A stretch of DNA of 64,000 bases, taken from NCBI GenBank assembly GCA_028223395.1, contig JAOIUG010000006.1:1-64000 (forward strand). Direction: 5' to 3'. The notes below the pieces were generated by a model. The model was not told the DNA's origin, did no database searches, and worked only from the letters and a program-made list of their open reading frames with translations. Shown in pieces: positions 1-11,921 of this stretch (positions are counted from its first letter, which is position 1; every line of letters starts with the position of its first letter). Made by a program: the position numbers and the translations under genes. This DNA is from Shewanella sp. Its GTDB lineage: Bacteria > Pseudomonadota > Gammaproteobacteria > Enterobacterales > Shewanellaceae.

Positions 1-2
1 AT

Positions 3-686
3 TTGATTATTAGTTTAGGTAGTTGGGGCTTAAATTTGGCGACTCAAGAGGCGAGGAATGTGACTATCAATGTTCAGTCGTCGACTATTTTCCATGAGAT
101 AGGCCATAATCTTGGGCTAGCTCATGGTGGTAACGACAACATTAATCATAAGCCTAACCATGTGAGTTCAATGAACTACCTTTATCAGAACTTCGGTTTG
201 CCAGCGATAGGTCAGCATGACGGTGATCGGTATTTCGCCACTTTCTTCGTCGACGATCCAAAGTGCGGTATAATCGGTGGTAATTTAACCAATGGGCCGA
301 AGGGATCTCCTGCAGATTTTGTCGTGGATTACTCATCAGGTGGTGGGCAAGAGATCAGAGAAACGTTAGTTGATGAGCGTCTAGGTTTAGGGTTTCAAGC
401 CTCCCATGGCGTTGATTATAACTGTAATGGCATTTTAAACGAAAAACTGGCCCATTTTGATCTTAACCACGATCTTACACCTAATCAGGTATTTAGGGAT
501 GTAGATGAATGGTCCTTACTGTCACTTCAATTTACTCGGCAGTGGGCTGGAGCGTCTAGCGGCCAAACAATCAGTGGTAAGAGCGATGCAAAGCCGCGAC
601 AAAATGTGATGCATAATGACCGGCAGCGAGTGAGTATTGAATATGCGCCTAGCGCAGCATTTTTTAATATGATCAATACTAAATAG
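3..686 (+). CDS. Metzincin-type zinc metalloprotease, C-terminal part (5' end outside window)
   Basis: HEIGHNLGLAHGG matches HExxHxxGxxH; frame is open from the window edge, with an apparent TTG 'start' at nt 3, so probably partial. Confidence 0.65.
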   Translation: MIISLGSWGLNLATQEARNVTINVQSSTIFHEIGHNLGLAHGGNDNINHKPNHVSSMNYLYQNFGLPAIGQHDGDRYFATFFVDDPKCGIIGGNLTNGPKGSPADFVVDYSSGGGQEIRETLVDERLGLGFQASHGVDYNCNGILNEKLAHFDLNHDLTPNQVFRDVDEWSLLSLQFTRQWAGASSGQTISGKSDAKPRQNVMHNDRQRVSIEYAPSAAFFNMINTK

Positions 687-716
687 CGAGTATGACTCAG
701 ACCCGTTAAGGGCCTT

Positions 717-1628
717 TTATATGGCTTCTAAAAAGGCATTAATAATAGGCTCTGCTATGCGCTTTTCTTTGCAACAGCAACCCAATTCAAAGGGAGGAAT
801 GGCGATCGGCGAGGTCAGTAACTGAATACGGTCTCGGATCGGACTATTATGGATCACCACTTCAGGCGTAATACTGACGCCACATCCTAATGCCACCATT
901 GACGCGATAGCCTCTTGTCCAGAAACTTGAGCATAAATATTGGGCCTTAACCCAAGTGCTTTAAACCAATTATCGATACGTTTACGCCCAGGGCCGTGCT
1001 CTGGCACGATAAAGGGTAGCCTGTCCCAAGGGATATAAGATTCTGTCAGTAATTCTTGAACTTGGCAGCGAAAAGTTGGGGCGATAATCGATAATGCAAC
1101 ATTATCTATTTTAGCAAAATGCAGGTTTTCAGGGAAAGGATCGGGCAGTGCGGCAATGGCGATATCTGCACGATTGTTGCGAATTTCATTAACTGCATTA
1201 GCAGCATCGCCCGTGATTAAAGCAATTTCAACTAATGGATGTTCACGTCTGAAGCGGTCAAGCAGCCCAGGTAAGTGACTGTAAGCGGCGGTAACGGAGC
1301 AATACAGATTAAGCCGCCCCCTGAGCAAGTCTTGCTTAGGATCGATTTTAGTTTTTAATTTTCCCCAATGATCAAGTGTGAGCTCGGCAAAGTGACGATA
1401 CTCAACCCCAGCACTGGTTAAGGTGACGCTACGGTTATCTCGTTGAAAGAGTTGGGCACCCACTTCTTCTTCTAGCCTTTGCATGGCTCGGCTCAGCGTT
1501 GACGGACTCACGTGCATCGCTTGAGCGGTACGGGCGAAATGCAAACTATCGGATAAATGTAAATAGAGTTTAATAGTACGAATATCCAAATCTTCATCCT
1601 CGAGGTGGTATTTTGAGATAGTTACCAT
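717..1628 (-). CDS. ilvY: LysR-family transcriptional regulator, IlvY
   Basis: N-terminal LysR HTH (LHFARTAQAMHVSPSTLSRAMQRLEEEVGAQLFQRDNRSVTLTSAG); divergent from ilvC. Confidence 0.9.
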   Translation of the reverse strand: MVTISKYHLEDEDLDIRTIKLYLHLSDSLHFARTAQAMHVSPSTLSRAMQRLEEEVGAQLFQRDNRSVTLTSAGVEYRHFAELTLDHWGKLKTKIDPKQDLLRGRLNLYCSVTAAYSHLPGLLDRFRREHPLVEIALITGDAANAVNEIRNNRADIAIAALPDPFPENLHFAKIDNVALSIIAPTFRCQVQELLTESYIPWDRLPFIVPEHGPGRKRIDNWFKALGLRPNIYAQVSGQEAIASMVALGCGVSITPEVVIHNSPIRDRIQLLTSPIAIPPFELGCCCKEKRIAEPIINAFLEAI

Positions 1629-1764
1629 GTTGCAAAAAGTGCAATATGATGTTTCGAATATATCATTTTGAGCAATGAAAAGCTTGCGTTATAGTGATCT
1701 CAATCACAGCTTAGCTCGCTTGAGCAAGCCCGTTTACATATCCAGAATCAAGGTGGTATATCAG

Positions 1765-3246
1765 ATGGCTAACTATTTTAACTCTCTGAACTTGCGTCAA
1801 CAATTAGAACAGCTGGCTCAGTGCCGCTTCATGGATCGCAATGAATTTAGCGAAGGTTGTAACCATATTAAAGGGTGGAATATCGTCATTCTTGGTTGTG
1901 GTGCACAAGGTTTAAACCAAGGTTTGAACATGCGCGACTCAGGCTTGAACATCTCTTTTGCACTGCGTGAGCAAGCGATTAACGAGAAGCGTGAATCTTT
2001 CCAAAAAGCAACGGGCAACGGTTTTCGCGTTGGCACTATCGAAGAGCTAATTCCTGACGCTGACTTGGTATTAAACCTAACGCCAGACAAACAACACACC
2101 AACGCTGTCAACACCGTTATGCCATTGATGAAGCAAGGCGCGACATTATCTTACTCGCACGGCTTTAACATTGTTGAAGAAGGAATGCAGGTTCGCTCTG
2201 ATATCACCGTTATCATGGTTGCTCCTAAATGCCCAGGCACTGAAGTTCGCGAAGAATACAAGCGTGGCTTTGGTGTGCCAACACTGATTGCTGTTCACCC
2301 AGAAAACGATCCTAAAGGTGAAGGTTTCGATATTGCCAAGGCATACGCTAGCGCAACCGGTGGCGACCGTGCCGGTGTATTGCACTCCTCTTTCATCGCT
2401 GAAGTTAAGTCAGATCTCATGGGTGAGCAAACCATCTTGTGTGGCATGCTACAAACTGGCGCCATCTTGGGTTACGAGAAAATGGTAGCCGACGGTATTG
2501 AGCCAGGTTACGCGGCGAAGTTAATTCAGCAAGGTTGGGAAACCACAACTGAAGCGCTCAAGCACGGTGGCATCACTCACATGATGGATAGACTGTCTAA
2601 TCCAGCTAAAGTGAAAGCGTTTGAAATGGCTGAAGAGCTGAAAGAGATCTTGCGTCCACTGTTCGAAAAGCACATGGACGACATCATCGGTGGCGAGTTT
2701 TCTAAAACCATGATGGAAGATTGGGCGAACGATGATGCGAACCTACTGAAATGGCGTAGCGAAACCAACGAAACCGCTTTTGAAAACGCGCCGCAAAGCG
2801 ATGAGCATATTGACGAGCAAACATACTTTGATAAAGGCATCTTCTTAGTGGCTATGATCAAAGCAGGCGTTGAACTGGCATTCGACACAATGGTTGCAGC
2901 CGGTATTGTTGAAGAGTCAGCTTATTACGAGTCTTTACATGAAACACCGCTAATTGCTAACACGATTGCGCGTAAGCGTCTGTACGAAATGAACGTGGTG
3001 ATCTCTGATACTGCAGAGTACGGCTGTTACCTATTTAATCACGCAGCAGTGCCAATGTTACGTGACTATGTGGACAACATGTCATCTGAGTTCCTTGGTG
3101 GTGGCCTGAAAGATAACGGTAATGGCGTTGATAACGTACGTCTTATCGAAGTTAACGAAGAAATTCGCGGAACAGCGGTTGAGTTTATCGGTGCAGAGCT
3201 TCGTGGTTACATGACCGAAATGAAGCGTATTGTTGAAGAAGCTTAA
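1765..3246 (+). CDS. ilvC: Ketol-acid reductoisomerase (class II, long form)
   Basis: [23 protein letters not shown] start inside the longer [20 protein letters not shown] Rossmann motif; duplicated C-terminal domain. Confidence 0.95.
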   Translation: MANYFNSLNLRQQLEQLAQCRFMDRNEFSEGCNHIKGWNIVILGCGAQGLNQGLNMRDSGLNISFALREQAINEKRESFQKATGNGFRVGTIEELIPDADLVLNLTPDKQHTNAVNTVMPLMKQGATLSYSHGFNIVEEGMQVRSDITVIMVAPKCPGTEVREEYKRGFGVPTLIAVHPENDPKGEGFDIAKAYASATGGDRAGVLHSSFIAEVKSDLMGEQTILCGMLQTGAILGYEKMVADGIEPGYAAKLIQQGWETTTEALKHGGITHMMDRLSNPAKVKAFEMAEELKEILRPLFEKHMDDIIGGEFSKTMMEDWANDDANLLKWRSETNETAFENAPQSDEHIDEQTYFDKGIFLVAMIKAGVELAFDTMVAAGIVEESAYYESLHETPLIANTIARKRLYEMNVVISDTAEYGCYLFNHAAVPMLRDYVDNMSSEFLGGGLKDNGNGVDNVRLIEVNEEIRGTAVEFIGAELRGYMTEMKRIVEEA

Positions 3247-3559
3247 TGATATTGATGGCCTTGTCAGTGAGTCGAAAATATAACTGACAAGGCTTGAATA
3301 TGTTGATTTAAATAAGCCAAGCACATTTTAATAAAGTATTAATGATTAACACCTTAGTGATAATAAAAAAGGGCGGCAACCAGCGATTATAACACCAAGA
3401 CAAGCTAGTGCATTGCTCGCCAGTACTTGAGTGTTACTAATAATGTAAACGTTTTCATTGTGTATTTTATTCGCTTTGTGGTAAATATTAATGGTAGCTA
3501 GCTCGATAACAGCTAATATCAAATTTAAGCAAACACCTTACTAGGAATACAAGTCGCGT

Positions 3560-3655
3560 ATGTTTAACCAAGCTGCCCAAATTATTATTGTGATTATTAC
3601 CGTCGTGATTATTAAATCACCGCGGGGGCCGCGCATACTCAATCGACACACCTAA
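3560..3655 (+). CDS. ilvL: ilv operon leader peptide (31 aa), MFNQAAQIIIVIITVVIIKSPRGPRILNRHT
   Basis: Short ORF with an Ile/Val codon cluster directly upstream of a GC-rich hairpin plus T-run and of ilvG; classic attenuation architecture. Confidence 0.85.
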   Translation: MFNQAAQIIIVIITVVIIKSPRGPRILNRHT

Positions 3656-3671
3656 TGAGGTTAAGATTGCC

Positions 3672-3706
3672 AAACCCCCCGCTTCGAAAGAAACGGGGGG
3701 TTTTTC
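3672..3706 (+). terminator. Attenuator terminator of the ilvGMEDA operon
   Basis: Perfect inverted repeat AAACCCCCCG ... CGGGGGGTTT followed by TT. Confidence 0.88.
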
Positions 3707-3789
3707 GTTTTAAGGTTGATGAGCATTATTAAGTGTGTGATTGCACGACAAACTGAGTTATCCAACATTGAGCAGTGGAGCAAAAATTA

Positions 3790-5463
3790 ATGGAACAAGG
3801 TCAGACGATGAGAGGCGCTGACGCCGTGATAAAAGCGATAGCCGCCCACGGTGTTACCACCATATTTGGTTATCCCGGCGGCGCTATTATGCCGATTTAT
3901 GATGCTCTCTATGGTAGCCCTGTAGAGCATTTATTAAGTCGCCACGAACAAGGCGCAGCCTTTGCCGCGGTGGGGTACGCTAGAGCCAGTGGCAAAACAG
4001 GAGTCTGCTTTGCCACCTCAGGGCCAGGAGCGACCAACCTTATCACTTCACTTGCCGATGCCTTGCTCGACTCCGTGCCAGTTGTGGCAATTACCGGTCA
4101 GGTATCCACCGCCGTGATCGGCACAGATGCGTTTCAAGAGATAGATGTACTTGGCATGTCACTGTCTTGTACCAAACACAGCTTTATGGTTACTCGCGTT
4201 GAAGAGTTAGTGCCAACGCTGTATCGGGCCTTTGAAATCGCCGCTTCAGGTCGTCCAGGCCCAGTATTGGTTGATATTCCAAAAGACATTCAAATCGCAC
4301 TGACCCATTACAACGCGCCGCAACAAGTCACGCAGGCAGAGCCTGAGCATACGCTAAGCCAAATCGATGCAGCCAAAGCACTGCTGGAGCAATCTCAACA
4401 GCCAATGCTTTACGTAGGAGGCGGCGTGGGCATGGCCAATGCCGTTGCGCCGTTGAGACAATTTATTACCGCTACGGGTATTCCATCGGTTGCCACCTTA
4501 AAAGGCTTAGGCGCGATTAGCTATGACACGCCCGGTTATTTAGGCATGCTGGGCATGCACGGCTCAAAAGCGGCAAACCTCGCGGTGCAGCAATGCGATT
4601 TACTCATTGTCGTCGGCGCGCGTTTTGACGATCGAGTCACCGGTCGTCTCGCCTCGTTTGCAGAGCATGCCAAAGTGCTGCATTTAGACATCGACGCCGC
4701 AGAGCTGGGTAAATTGAGAATGCCAGATGTGGCAATCGCAGGGGACTTATGCCGCATACTACCTGCATTAGCGCAGCCCATGCAGATAAACCAGTGGCAA
4801 GCTGAAACTGCCAAATTAAAAGTGCAACACCAATGGCGCTACGACCGTCCCGGCGAGCTTATTTATGCGCCCGCCATGTTACATCGTTTAGCACAAAAGC
4901 TTCCACAAAACAGTGTGGTGACATGTGATGTCGGCCAGCACCAAATGTGGGTAGCGCAGCATATGTACTTCAGACGTCCCGAAGATCATTTATCCAGCGC
5001 CGGGCTTGGCACTATGGGCTTTGGTCTGCCCGCCGCAATTGGCGCTAAAGTGGCGCGGCCAGATGCAGCAGTGGTTGTAGTCTCTGGTGATGGTTCATTT
5101 ATGATGAATGTGCAAGAGCTGACCACCATTAAACGTAAGCGTTTAGCGGTAAAGATATTACTGGTCGATAACCAAAAGCTTGGCATGGTAAAGCAATGGC
5201 AACAGTTGTTTTTTGAAGAGCGTTACAGCGAAACAGATTTATCGGATAACCCCGATTTTGTCAAAATGGCTTCCGCTTTTGATATCCCAGGTCGCAACAT
5301 CACTCAAGCTTGTGAAGTTGAAGCTGGCTTAGATGAAATGCTGAACACAGAAGGGGCCTTTTTACTGCATGTATCAATAGATGATGCGCACAACGTATGG
5401 CCTTTAGTGCCGCCGGGGGCATCAAATCACGACATGATGGATGAAATGGAGAAACAAACATGA
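3790..5463 (+). CDS. ilvG: Acetolactate synthase II large subunit
   Basis: ThDP enzyme: [39 protein letters not shown]; first gene after the attenuator; ATG at 3790 preferred over upstream GTG at 3775. Confidence 0.93.
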   Translation: MEQGQTMRGADAVIKAIAAHGVTTIFGYPGGAIMPIYDALYGSPVEHLLSRHEQGAAFAAVGYARASGKTGVCFATSGPGATNLITSLADALLDSVPVVAITGQVSTAVIGTDAFQEIDVLGMSLSCTKHSFMVTRVEELVPTLYRAFEIAASGRPGPVLVDIPKDIQIALTHYNAPQQVTQAEPEHTLSQIDAAKALLEQSQQPMLYVGGGVGMANAVAPLRQFITATGIPSVATLKGLGAISYDTPGYLGMLGMHGSKAANLAVQQCDLLIVVGARFDDRVTGRLASFAEHAKVLHLDIDAAELGKLRMPDVAIAGDLCRILPALAQPMQINQWQAETAKLKVQHQWRYDRPGELIYAPAMLHRLAQKLPQNSVVTCDVGQHQMWVAQHMYFRRPEDHLSSAGLGTMGFGLPAAIGAKVARPDAAVVVVSGDGSFMMNVQELTTIKRKRLAVKILLVDNQKLGMVKQWQQLFFEERYSETDLSDNPDFVKMASAFDIPGRNITQACEVEAGLDEMLNTEGAFLLHVSIDDAHNVWPLVPPGASNHDMMDEMEKQT

Positions 5464-5726
5464 ACCATTACACACTCGCAATCAAAGTGCAGCACCAGCC
5501 AGAAGTGTTAGAGCGGTTACTGCGCGTTGTGCGCCATCGTGGTTTTGACGTCATCAACCTCGCAATGCAAACACATGAAAACGACACGAGCAGTATTGAG
5601 TTTTCCGTGCGCAGCGACAGAGCCATTGCTTTACTGACTAACCAACTTAATAAACTGATTGATATTGTTGATTGCCAAGTATTGGCGAGCGAAATAAACA
5701 AGACAACCGAATTTGCAAAAGGATAA
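5460..5726 (+). CDS. ilvM: Acetolactate synthase II small subunit (ACT domain)
   Basis: 88 aa; ATGA overlap with ilvG; ACT-like sequence. Confidence 0.9.
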   Translation: MNHYTLAIKVQHQPEVLERLLRVVRHRGFDVINLAMQTHENDTSSIEFSVRSDRAIALLTNQLNKLIDIVDCQVLASEINKTTEFAKG

Positions 5727-5730
5727 AAAT

Positions 5731-6654
5731 ATGGCGGCTAAAACAGCGGAGTTAATCTGGTTCAATGGTGAAATGATGCCTTGGGGTGATGCAAAGGTTC
5801 ATGTTATGTCTCATGCGCTGCATTACGGTACATCGGTATTTGAAGGGATCCGCGTCTACGATACGCCAAATGGGCCGGCAGGTTTTCGGTTAACTGAACA
5901 TGTGCAGCGACTATTTGACTCCGCCAAAATTTACCGTATGCCTATCCCATATAGCTTTGATGAAGTGATGCAAGCTTGCAGCGATGCAGTCCTAGGTAAT
6001 GGTTTAGCCAGCGCGTACATTCGACCACTGGCCTTTTACGGGGATGTGGGCATGGGCATTACGCCTCCAAAAGATGCTCAATGTGACTTACTCGTAGCAG
6101 GGTTTGCATGGGGAGCCTACTTAGGAGAAGACAGCATGGACGCAGGAGTGGATGTTGCGGTCACATCTTGGAATCGCCTAGCGCCTAATACCATTCCAAC
6201 AGGCGCGAAAGCTGGAGGCAATTACTTGTCATCGCTACAGGTTTCTACCGAAGCCAAGCGTAATGGTTTTGATGAAGGTATCGCCCTTGATACCAATGGC
6301 CTGGTGAGCGAAGCCGCAGGTGCCAATATTTTTGTGATCAAGAAAAACAAAATCTACACACCGCCAGCCACAGCCGCTATTCTAATGGGTTTAACCCGCG
6401 ATACGATCATCACACTCGCCCGTGATAAAGGCTATGAAGTGGTTGAAGAGAACATGTCCCGTGAGTTTTTATACTTGGCTGATGAAATATTCATGACGGG
6501 AACCGCCGCAGAAATCGTGCCAGTGCGCAGCGTTGACAGAATTGACATCGGCTGTGGTAAGCGCGGTGAAATCACCAAAGAGATCCAGCAGAGTTTCTTT
6601 GGTTTATTTAACGGTGAAACAGCAGATAAATGGGGTTGGTTGGAAGTTTTATAA
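5731..6654 (+). CDS. ilvE: Branched-chain amino acid aminotransferase
   Basis: Fold-type IV aminotransferase: HYGTSVFEGIRVY, GTAAEIVPV; internal ATG at 5731 gives the canonical N-terminus. Confidence 0.94.
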   Translation: MAAKTAELIWFNGEMMPWGDAKVHVMSHALHYGTSVFEGIRVYDTPNGPAGFRLTEHVQRLFDSAKIYRMPIPYSFDEVMQACSDAVLGNGLASAYIRPLAFYGDVGMGITPPKDAQCDLLVAGFAWGAYLGEDSMDAGVDVAVTSWNRLAPNTIPTGAKAGGNYLSSLQVSTEAKRNGFDEGIALDTNGLVSEAAGANIFVIKKNKIYTPPATAAILMGLTRDTIITLARDKGYEVVEENMSREFLYLADEIFMTGTAAEIVPVRSVDRIDIGCGKRGEITKEIQQSFFGLFNGETADKWGWLEVL

Positions 6655-6778
6655 CCATTAATGTTCTGATAAAAATAATAAAATCTGAGACAATCGCTTA
6701 GGTTAAAAAATGAAATAAAAGGTCGGATTGGCGCAATACCCTACGCCCCAACTGTCCTCTCTCAATAAGGATAAAGCA

Positions 6779-8626
6779 ATGCCAAAATTACGTTCAGCAA
6801 CCAGTACAGAAGGTCGTAACATGGCCGGAGCGCGCGCACTTTGGCGTGCAACAGGCGTAAAAGACAATGATTTTGGTAAGCCTATCATTGCCATTTCTAA
6901 CTCATTTACTCAATTTGTACCAGGTCACGTGCACCTTAAAGATATGGGCTCGCTTGTGGCAGGCGCAATTGAAGAAGCGGGTGGTATTGCCAAAGAGTTC
7001 AATACCATTGCGGTTGATGACGGTATCGCGATGGGCCACGGCGGTATGCTTTATAGCTTGCCATCACGCGAGCTCATTGCCGACAGTGTTGAGTACATGG
7101 TCAACGCACATTGCGCCGATGCGCTGGTGTGTATCTCTAACTGCGACAAAATCACTCCTGGCATGCTGATGGCTGCGTTAAGGTTGAATATTCCCGTGAT
7201 TTTTGTCTCGGGCGGGCCGATGGAAGCAGGCAAAACCAAGCTGTCAGATAACATTATTAAGCTTGATTTAGTCGATGCCATGGTAGCCGGCGCTGACGAG
7301 CGAGTCTCTGATGCTGATAGCGAACAAATCGAGCGTAGCGCGTGCCCAACGTGCGGATCATGCTCAGGCATGTTCACCGCCAACTCAATGAACTGCTTAA
7401 CCGAAGCCCTTGGTTTGTCACTGCCAGGTAATGGCTCTATGTTGGCCACTCATGCCGATCGCCGCGAGCTATTTTTAGAAGCGGGACGCCGTATTATGGA
7501 CTTAGCTACGCGCTATTACCGCGATGATGATGAGTCGGCATTGCCGCGCAACATCGCGAATTTCAATGCGTTTGAAAATGCCATGACCCTAGACATCGCC
7601 ATGGGCGGATCAAGTAACACCGTTTTGCATCTCCTTGCTGCGGCAATTGAAGCTGAAGTCGACTTCAATATGGATGACATTGACCGTTTGTCTCGTCTTG
7701 TTCCCCACTTGTGTAAAGTGGCGCCAGCGACGCCTAAATATCACATGGAAGATGTACACCGCGCAGGCGGCGTGATGGGGATTTTGGGCGAGCTTGATAG
7801 AGCAGGTCTATTACATAATGATGCTTATCACGTAGCGGGTAAAAACTTGGCTGAAGTATTGGCCAAATACGATATCGCCCAAAGCAAAGATCAAGCGGTA
7901 CACAAGTTCTTCTCAGCTGGCCCTGCTGGTATTCCAACCACTAAAGCCTTTAGTCAAAGTTGCCGCTGGGATAGCGTTGATATTGACCGTGAAGGTGGCT
8001 GTATTCGTACTCGTGAATTTGCGTTTAGCCAAGAAGGCGGCCTAGCCGTTTTATCCGGTAATATCGCCGTCGATGGTTGTATTGTCAAAACCGCTGGCGT
8101 TGAAGTAGAAAACCATACCTTTATCGGTAATGCTCGGGTGTATGAAAGCCAAGACGATGCCGTTGCTGGTATTTTAGGCGGCGAAGTGGTGGAAGGTGAC
8201 GTAGTGGTTATTCGCTACGAAGGCCCGAAAGGCGGCCCCGGTATGCAAGAGATGCTGTACCCAACTAGCTACCTTAAATCGCGTGGTTTAGGCACTAAAT
8301 GTGCGCTGATCACCGATGGTCGTTTCTCCGGTGGAACGTCAGGTTTATCGATTGGCCATGTGTCACCAGAGGCAGCCGCTGGTGGAATGATCGCACTGGT
8401 TAACACCGGTGACAAAATTGAGATAGACATTCCTGCACGCTCAATCAAATTGGCGGTAAGCGAGGTAGAGTTAGCCGCACGTCGCACCGCGATGGAAGCA
8501 CTCGGTAAAGATGCTTGGAAACCGCTTGGACGTGTTAGGCAAGTGTCTATGGCGCTTAAAGCTTATGCATTACTTGCTACCAGTGCCGATAAAGGTGCTG
8601 TACGCGATACTAGCAAACTCGGTTAA
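6779..8626 (+). CDS. ilvD: Dihydroxy-acid dehydratase
   Basis: [26 protein letters not shown] start; [32 protein letters not shown]. Confidence 0.96.
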   Translation: MPKLRSATSTEGRNMAGARALWRATGVKDNDFGKPIIAISNSFTQFVPGHVHLKDMGSLVAGAIEEAGGIAKEFNTIAVDDGIAMGHGGMLYSLPSRELIADSVEYMVNAHCADALVCISNCDKITPGMLMAALRLNIPVIFVSGGPMEAGKTKLSDNIIKLDLVDAMVAGADERVSDADSEQIERSACPTCGSCSGMFTANSMNCLTEALGLSLPGNGSMLATHADRRELFLEAGRRIMDLATRYYRDDDESALPRNIANFNAFENAMTLDIAMGGSSNTVLHLLAAAIEAEVDFNMDDIDRLSRLVPHLCKVAPATPKYHMEDVHRAGGVMGILGELDRAGLLHNDAYHVAGKNLAEVLAKYDIAQSKDQAVHKFFSAGPAGIPTTKAFSQSCRWDSVDIDREGGCIRTREFAFSQEGGLAVLSGNIAVDGCIVKTAGVEVENHTFIGNARVYESQDDAVAGILGGEVVEGDVVVIRYEGPKGGPGMQEMLYPTSYLKSRGLGTKCALITDGRFSGGTSGLSIGHVSPEAAAGGMIALVNTGDKIEIDIPARSIKLAVSEVELAARRTAMEALGKDAWKPLGRVRQVSMALKAYALLATSADKGAVRDTSKLG

Positions 8627-8644
8627 TCGATTTAAGGGGCGTTT

Positions 8645-10204
8645 ATGTTGGCGTTAGCATCACAATCACAACTGGATCTGGCCCACTATTATTTACAGAA
8701 GATTTTACTGTCTTCTGTTTACGATGTGGCCAAGGTGACTCCACTTGCCAGTCTTAACAAGTTGTCGGCACGTATTGGTTGTCAGGTTTTTTTAAAGCGT
8801 GAAGATCTGCAACCTGTGCACTCTTTTAAGTTACGCGGCGCGTACAATAAAATTGCCGAGCTGACAAAAGATGAGTGTGACTGCGGCGTAGTATGCGCCT
8901 CAGCAGGTAACCACGCGCAAGGGGTCGCGATGTCTGCTGCGGCTCGTGGTATTAGCGCGGTTATTGTGATGCCAGAAACCACTCCCGATATTAAAGTCGA
9001 TGCGGTGAAACGCTTAGGCGGTGAAGTGGTATTGCATGGCCAAGCGTTTGACCAAGCCAATGCTTACGCCCAAAATCTATCTAAGACTGAAGGGCGCGTG
9101 TATGTGGCGCCTTTTGATGATGAAGCAGTGATTGCTGGCCAAGGTACGGTGGCACAAGAGATGGTGCAGCAGCAGCGCGATCTTGAAGTGGTCTTTGTGC
9201 CTGTTGGCGGCGGTGGCTTAATTGCAGGCATTGCCGCTTATTATAAAGCGGTAATGCCGCAAGTTAAGATCATCGGTGTAGAGCCTGAAGATTCAGCCTG
9301 TTTAAAGGCAGCGCTCGATGCTGGAGAGCGAGTGGTGCTGTCCCAAGTTGGGCTGTTTGCCGACGGCGTGGCAGTTAAGCAAATTGGCGCAGAGCCCTTC
9401 AGGTTGGCTCGTGAATATGTTGATGATGTCATTACAGTGACCTCAGATGAAATTTGCGCAGCAGTGAAAGATATCTTTGAAGATACCCGCGCCATTGCAG
9501 AGCCCTCAGGTGCCTTGTCGCTGGCGGGCCTTAAAAAGTACATGGGCAATAATGGCAACGGCGAGAAAGTTGCCGCGATTCTCAGCGGCGCTAACGTCAA
9601 TTTTCATGGTTTGCGTTATGTGTCTGAGCGTTGTGAACTTGGCGAGCAAAAAGAAGCCATTTTGGCGGTTAAAGTGCCAGAGCGCCCGGGGATCTTCCTA
9701 CGTTTTTGTGAGCTATTAGGCAAGCGAGCGATGACGGAGTTTAACTACCGCTTTAGTAGTCGCGATAAAGCCGTGGTCTTTGCGGGCATTCGTTTATCTG
9801 AAGGGCAAAAAGAAGTAGACGAAATTGTTGCTAACCTTGAGTCTGAAGGCTTTGGCGTGCAAGATTTATCACAAGATGAAACGGCAAAATTGCATGTGCG
9901 CTATATGGTCGGCGGCCATCCGCCAGAGCCGTTAGAGGAGCGCTTGTTTAGCTTTGAGTTTCCAGAGCATCCTGGCGCGCTGTTTAAATTTTTAACCACC
10001 TTGCAGAGTAAGTGGAATATCAGTTTATTCCATTATCGTAACCACGGCGCCGCCTACGGCAGAGTGTTAGCAGGTTTTGAAGTGCCTGAGCGCGACAACC
10101 TGGCTTTTCAGCAGTTTTTGACAGAGCTTGGTTTTATCTATCATGAAGAAACCCAAAGCCCTGCTTACCAACTGTTTTTAGATAACCGTACAGAGTCAGT
10201 ATAA
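8645..10204 (+). CDS. ilvA: Threonine ammonia-lyase, biosynthetic (two ACT-like domains)
   Basis: PLP motif HSFKLRGAYNKI, GGGGLIAG, C-terminal regulatory domains. Confidence 0.95.
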   Translation: MLALASQSQLDLAHYYLQKILLSSVYDVAKVTPLASLNKLSARIGCQVFLKREDLQPVHSFKLRGAYNKIAELTKDECDCGVVCASAGNHAQGVAMSAAARGISAVIVMPETTPDIKVDAVKRLGGEVVLHGQAFDQANAYAQNLSKTEGRVYVAPFDDEAVIAGQGTVAQEMVQQQRDLEVVFVPVGGGGLIAGIAAYYKAVMPQVKIIGVEPEDSACLKAALDAGERVVLSQVGLFADGVAVKQIGAEPFRLAREYVDDVITVTSDEICAAVKDIFEDTRAIAEPSGALSLAGLKKYMGNNGNGEKVAAILSGANVNFHGLRYVSERCELGEQKEAILAVKVPERPGIFLRFCELLGKRAMTEFNYRFSSRDKAVVFAGIRLSEGQKEVDEIVANLESEGFGVQDLSQDETAKLHVRYMVGGHPPEPLEERLFSFEFPEHPGALFKFLTTLQSKWNISLFHYRNHGAAYGRVLAGFEVPERDNLAFQQFLTELGFIYHEETQSPAYQLFLDNRTESV

Positions 10205-10216
10205 AGATTTAGTATA

Positions 10217-10239
10217 AAAGGCGCTTAGCGCCTTTTTTG
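10217..10239 (+). terminator. Rho-independent terminator after ilvA
   Basis: AAAGGCGC TTA GCGCCTTTTTT. Confidence 0.8.
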
Positions 10240-10349
10240 TCGGTAAAATCAGCCTTCACCATGCATTATTAACGTAACTTAGCCGCTTCCCTCATTGCTA
10301 AGGCAAAGCAGCCTAATGCACTTTGTCGGTTCAACTCCTTTAAATCTGC

Positions 10350-11066
10350 CTATGCTTCTTGTTTATCGCGCATAATTTTGGCGTTATCACTGGCTGGAAC
10401 GGTGACTTGCCATTGCGGCACAATGTCTATTTTATTGCCATCAAGGTTGTTGGGTTGCGGTCTATCGTGGGCGCGCGGCTTGATATTTTTGAAGTCGTGA
10501 TCGACATAATCTTGATGATGAGCTTGTGAGGACCAAAAGCTGACCACCAAAAACTGGTTATCTTGCCGACTTGAACGCAATAAAAACCCGCCGAGCATGC
10601 CTTTTGCTGCCGACATGGCAGGGTTCCACAGTGTGCGCTGCTCGTCGATAAAGCCATCAATGTTATCTGGATCAAGCTTGCATAGGGCGGTGCGGATAAA
10701 TGCACTGCGGGCGATCATGGTTGTGACTTTGGTTTTGTCGTCGCTGCTTGCTGGGGAGGTCGCGGTGTAATGGCTGGGAATATCGATTATTTTCTGCCAG
10801 TAGCTGACGGTTAAATGACGATAGCTTGCTTGTTGATCTGCGGCTTCGGCAATCGGATCATGGTCATATTCCATAAAAGTATCAATGGAAGCTTTATCCT
10901 TCCACACGGCAAAAATATGTGCATGGTTTGCTTGCCAACCACCAGTTTGTGCAATAAAACCTGCAGAGTCTGCGGTGCGTTGCCAGCAGGTTTGCCCTTT
11001 ACTAAAGGTCGGTTGCATAGCGTCTTTTACTTGGCAACAAATGTATTTAATGATCACCTTTATCAT
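10350..11066 (-). CDS. Antibiotic biosynthesis monooxygenase (ABM/YdbC-like) domain protein
   Basis: MIKVIIKYICCQVK... HAHIFAVWKDKASIDTFM... YWQKI, followed by a second ABM-like half (FLLRSSRQDNQFLVVSFWSSQAHHQDYVDHDF). Confidence 0.6.
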   Translation of the reverse strand: MIKVIIKYICCQVKDAMQPTFSKGQTCWQRTADSAGFIAQTGGWQANHAHIFAVWKDKASIDTFMEYDHDPIAEAADQQASYRHLTVSYWQKIIDIPSHYTATSPASSDDKTKVTTMIARSAFIRTALCKLDPDNIDGFIDEQRTLWNPAMSAAKGMLGGFLLRSSRQDNQFLVVSFWSSQAHHQDYVDHDFKNIKPRAHDRPQPNNLDGNKIDIVPQWQVTVPASDNAKIMRDKQEA

Positions 11067-11351
11067 CTCCTTGTGAAATGGCGACTCACACTCTGGCAAA
11101 ATAGTTACCGTGATACAAGCATATTGTTCTGATCATCTTTAGCTCATGTTCTGTTAATGCGCTGAGTTTATCGTGCCACTCTTTATTCGGAAAAACAGAT
11201 TAAGATAATAGCTTTTATCCGTTACCTTATTTTTTGGTGTTGCTCTATTATTCTCACATCGAAAACAAACGGGCTGACAAGTTGCTTGTCAATCTTGCTT
11301 GTCTATTTGTTGAATTTATAGTTTTAATACAGACGTATAGCGGAGCTTAAC

Positions 11352-11921
11352 ATGCATCAATCAATCATCAACTCAACCATCAAACCTTTTTCAGCAACAG
11401 CGTTCCATAAAGGTGATTTCCACCCAGTAACAGAGCAAGATCTACTCGGTAAATGGTCAGTTGTGTTTTTCTACCCAGCAGATTTTACCTTTGTTTGCCC
11501 AACTGAATTAGGCGACATGGCAGACCATTACGAGAAACTGCAAGCCATGGGTGTAGAAGTGTACTCAGTCTCAACTGATACTCACTTTACGCACAAAGCG
11601 TGGCATGCAAGCTCAGACACTATCAACAAAATTCAATACCCAATGATCGGTGATCCAACTGGCACCATTACTCGCAACTTTGGTGTGATGATTGAAGAAG
11701 ATGGTCTAGCACTTCGTGGCACGTTTGTGATTAACCCAGAAGGCGAAATCAAAGTTGCTGAAGTACATGACTTAGGTATTGGTCGTAGCGCTGCAGAATT
11801 GGTACGTAAAATCCAAGCGGCACAATATGTGGCGACGCACGACGGTGAAGTTTGCCCTGCAGCATGGCAGCCAGGTGAAGAAACACTGGCTCCATCAATT
11901 GACCTAGTCGGTAAGATTTAA
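11352..11921 (+). CDS. ahpC: Alkyl hydroperoxide reductase subunit C (2-Cys peroxiredoxin)
   Basis: [21 protein letters not shown]; resolving Cys in GEVCPAAW. Confidence 0.96.
   Translation: MHQSIINSTIKPFSATAFHKGDFHPVTEQDLLGKWSVVFFYPADFTFVCPTELGDMADHYEKLQAMGVEVYSVSTDTHFTHKAWHASSDTINKIQYPMIGDPTGTITRNFGVMIEEDGLALRGTFVINPEGEIKVAEVHDLGIGRSAAELVRKIQAAQYVATHDGEVCPAAWQPGEETLAPSIDLVGKI

Noticed and set aside
154-336. Short antisense ORFs throughout the track (e.g. 154-336, 1818-2114, 7051-7449, 12838-13392)
   Set aside because: They overlap strongly supported genes on the other strand and have compositions typical of shadow ORFs, with no recognised family.
1675-1764. N-terminal extension of IlvC in the ORF track
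   Set aside because: Canonical IlvC starts [17 protein letters not shown] at 1765; the upstream 30 codons overlap the ilvY-ilvC control region.
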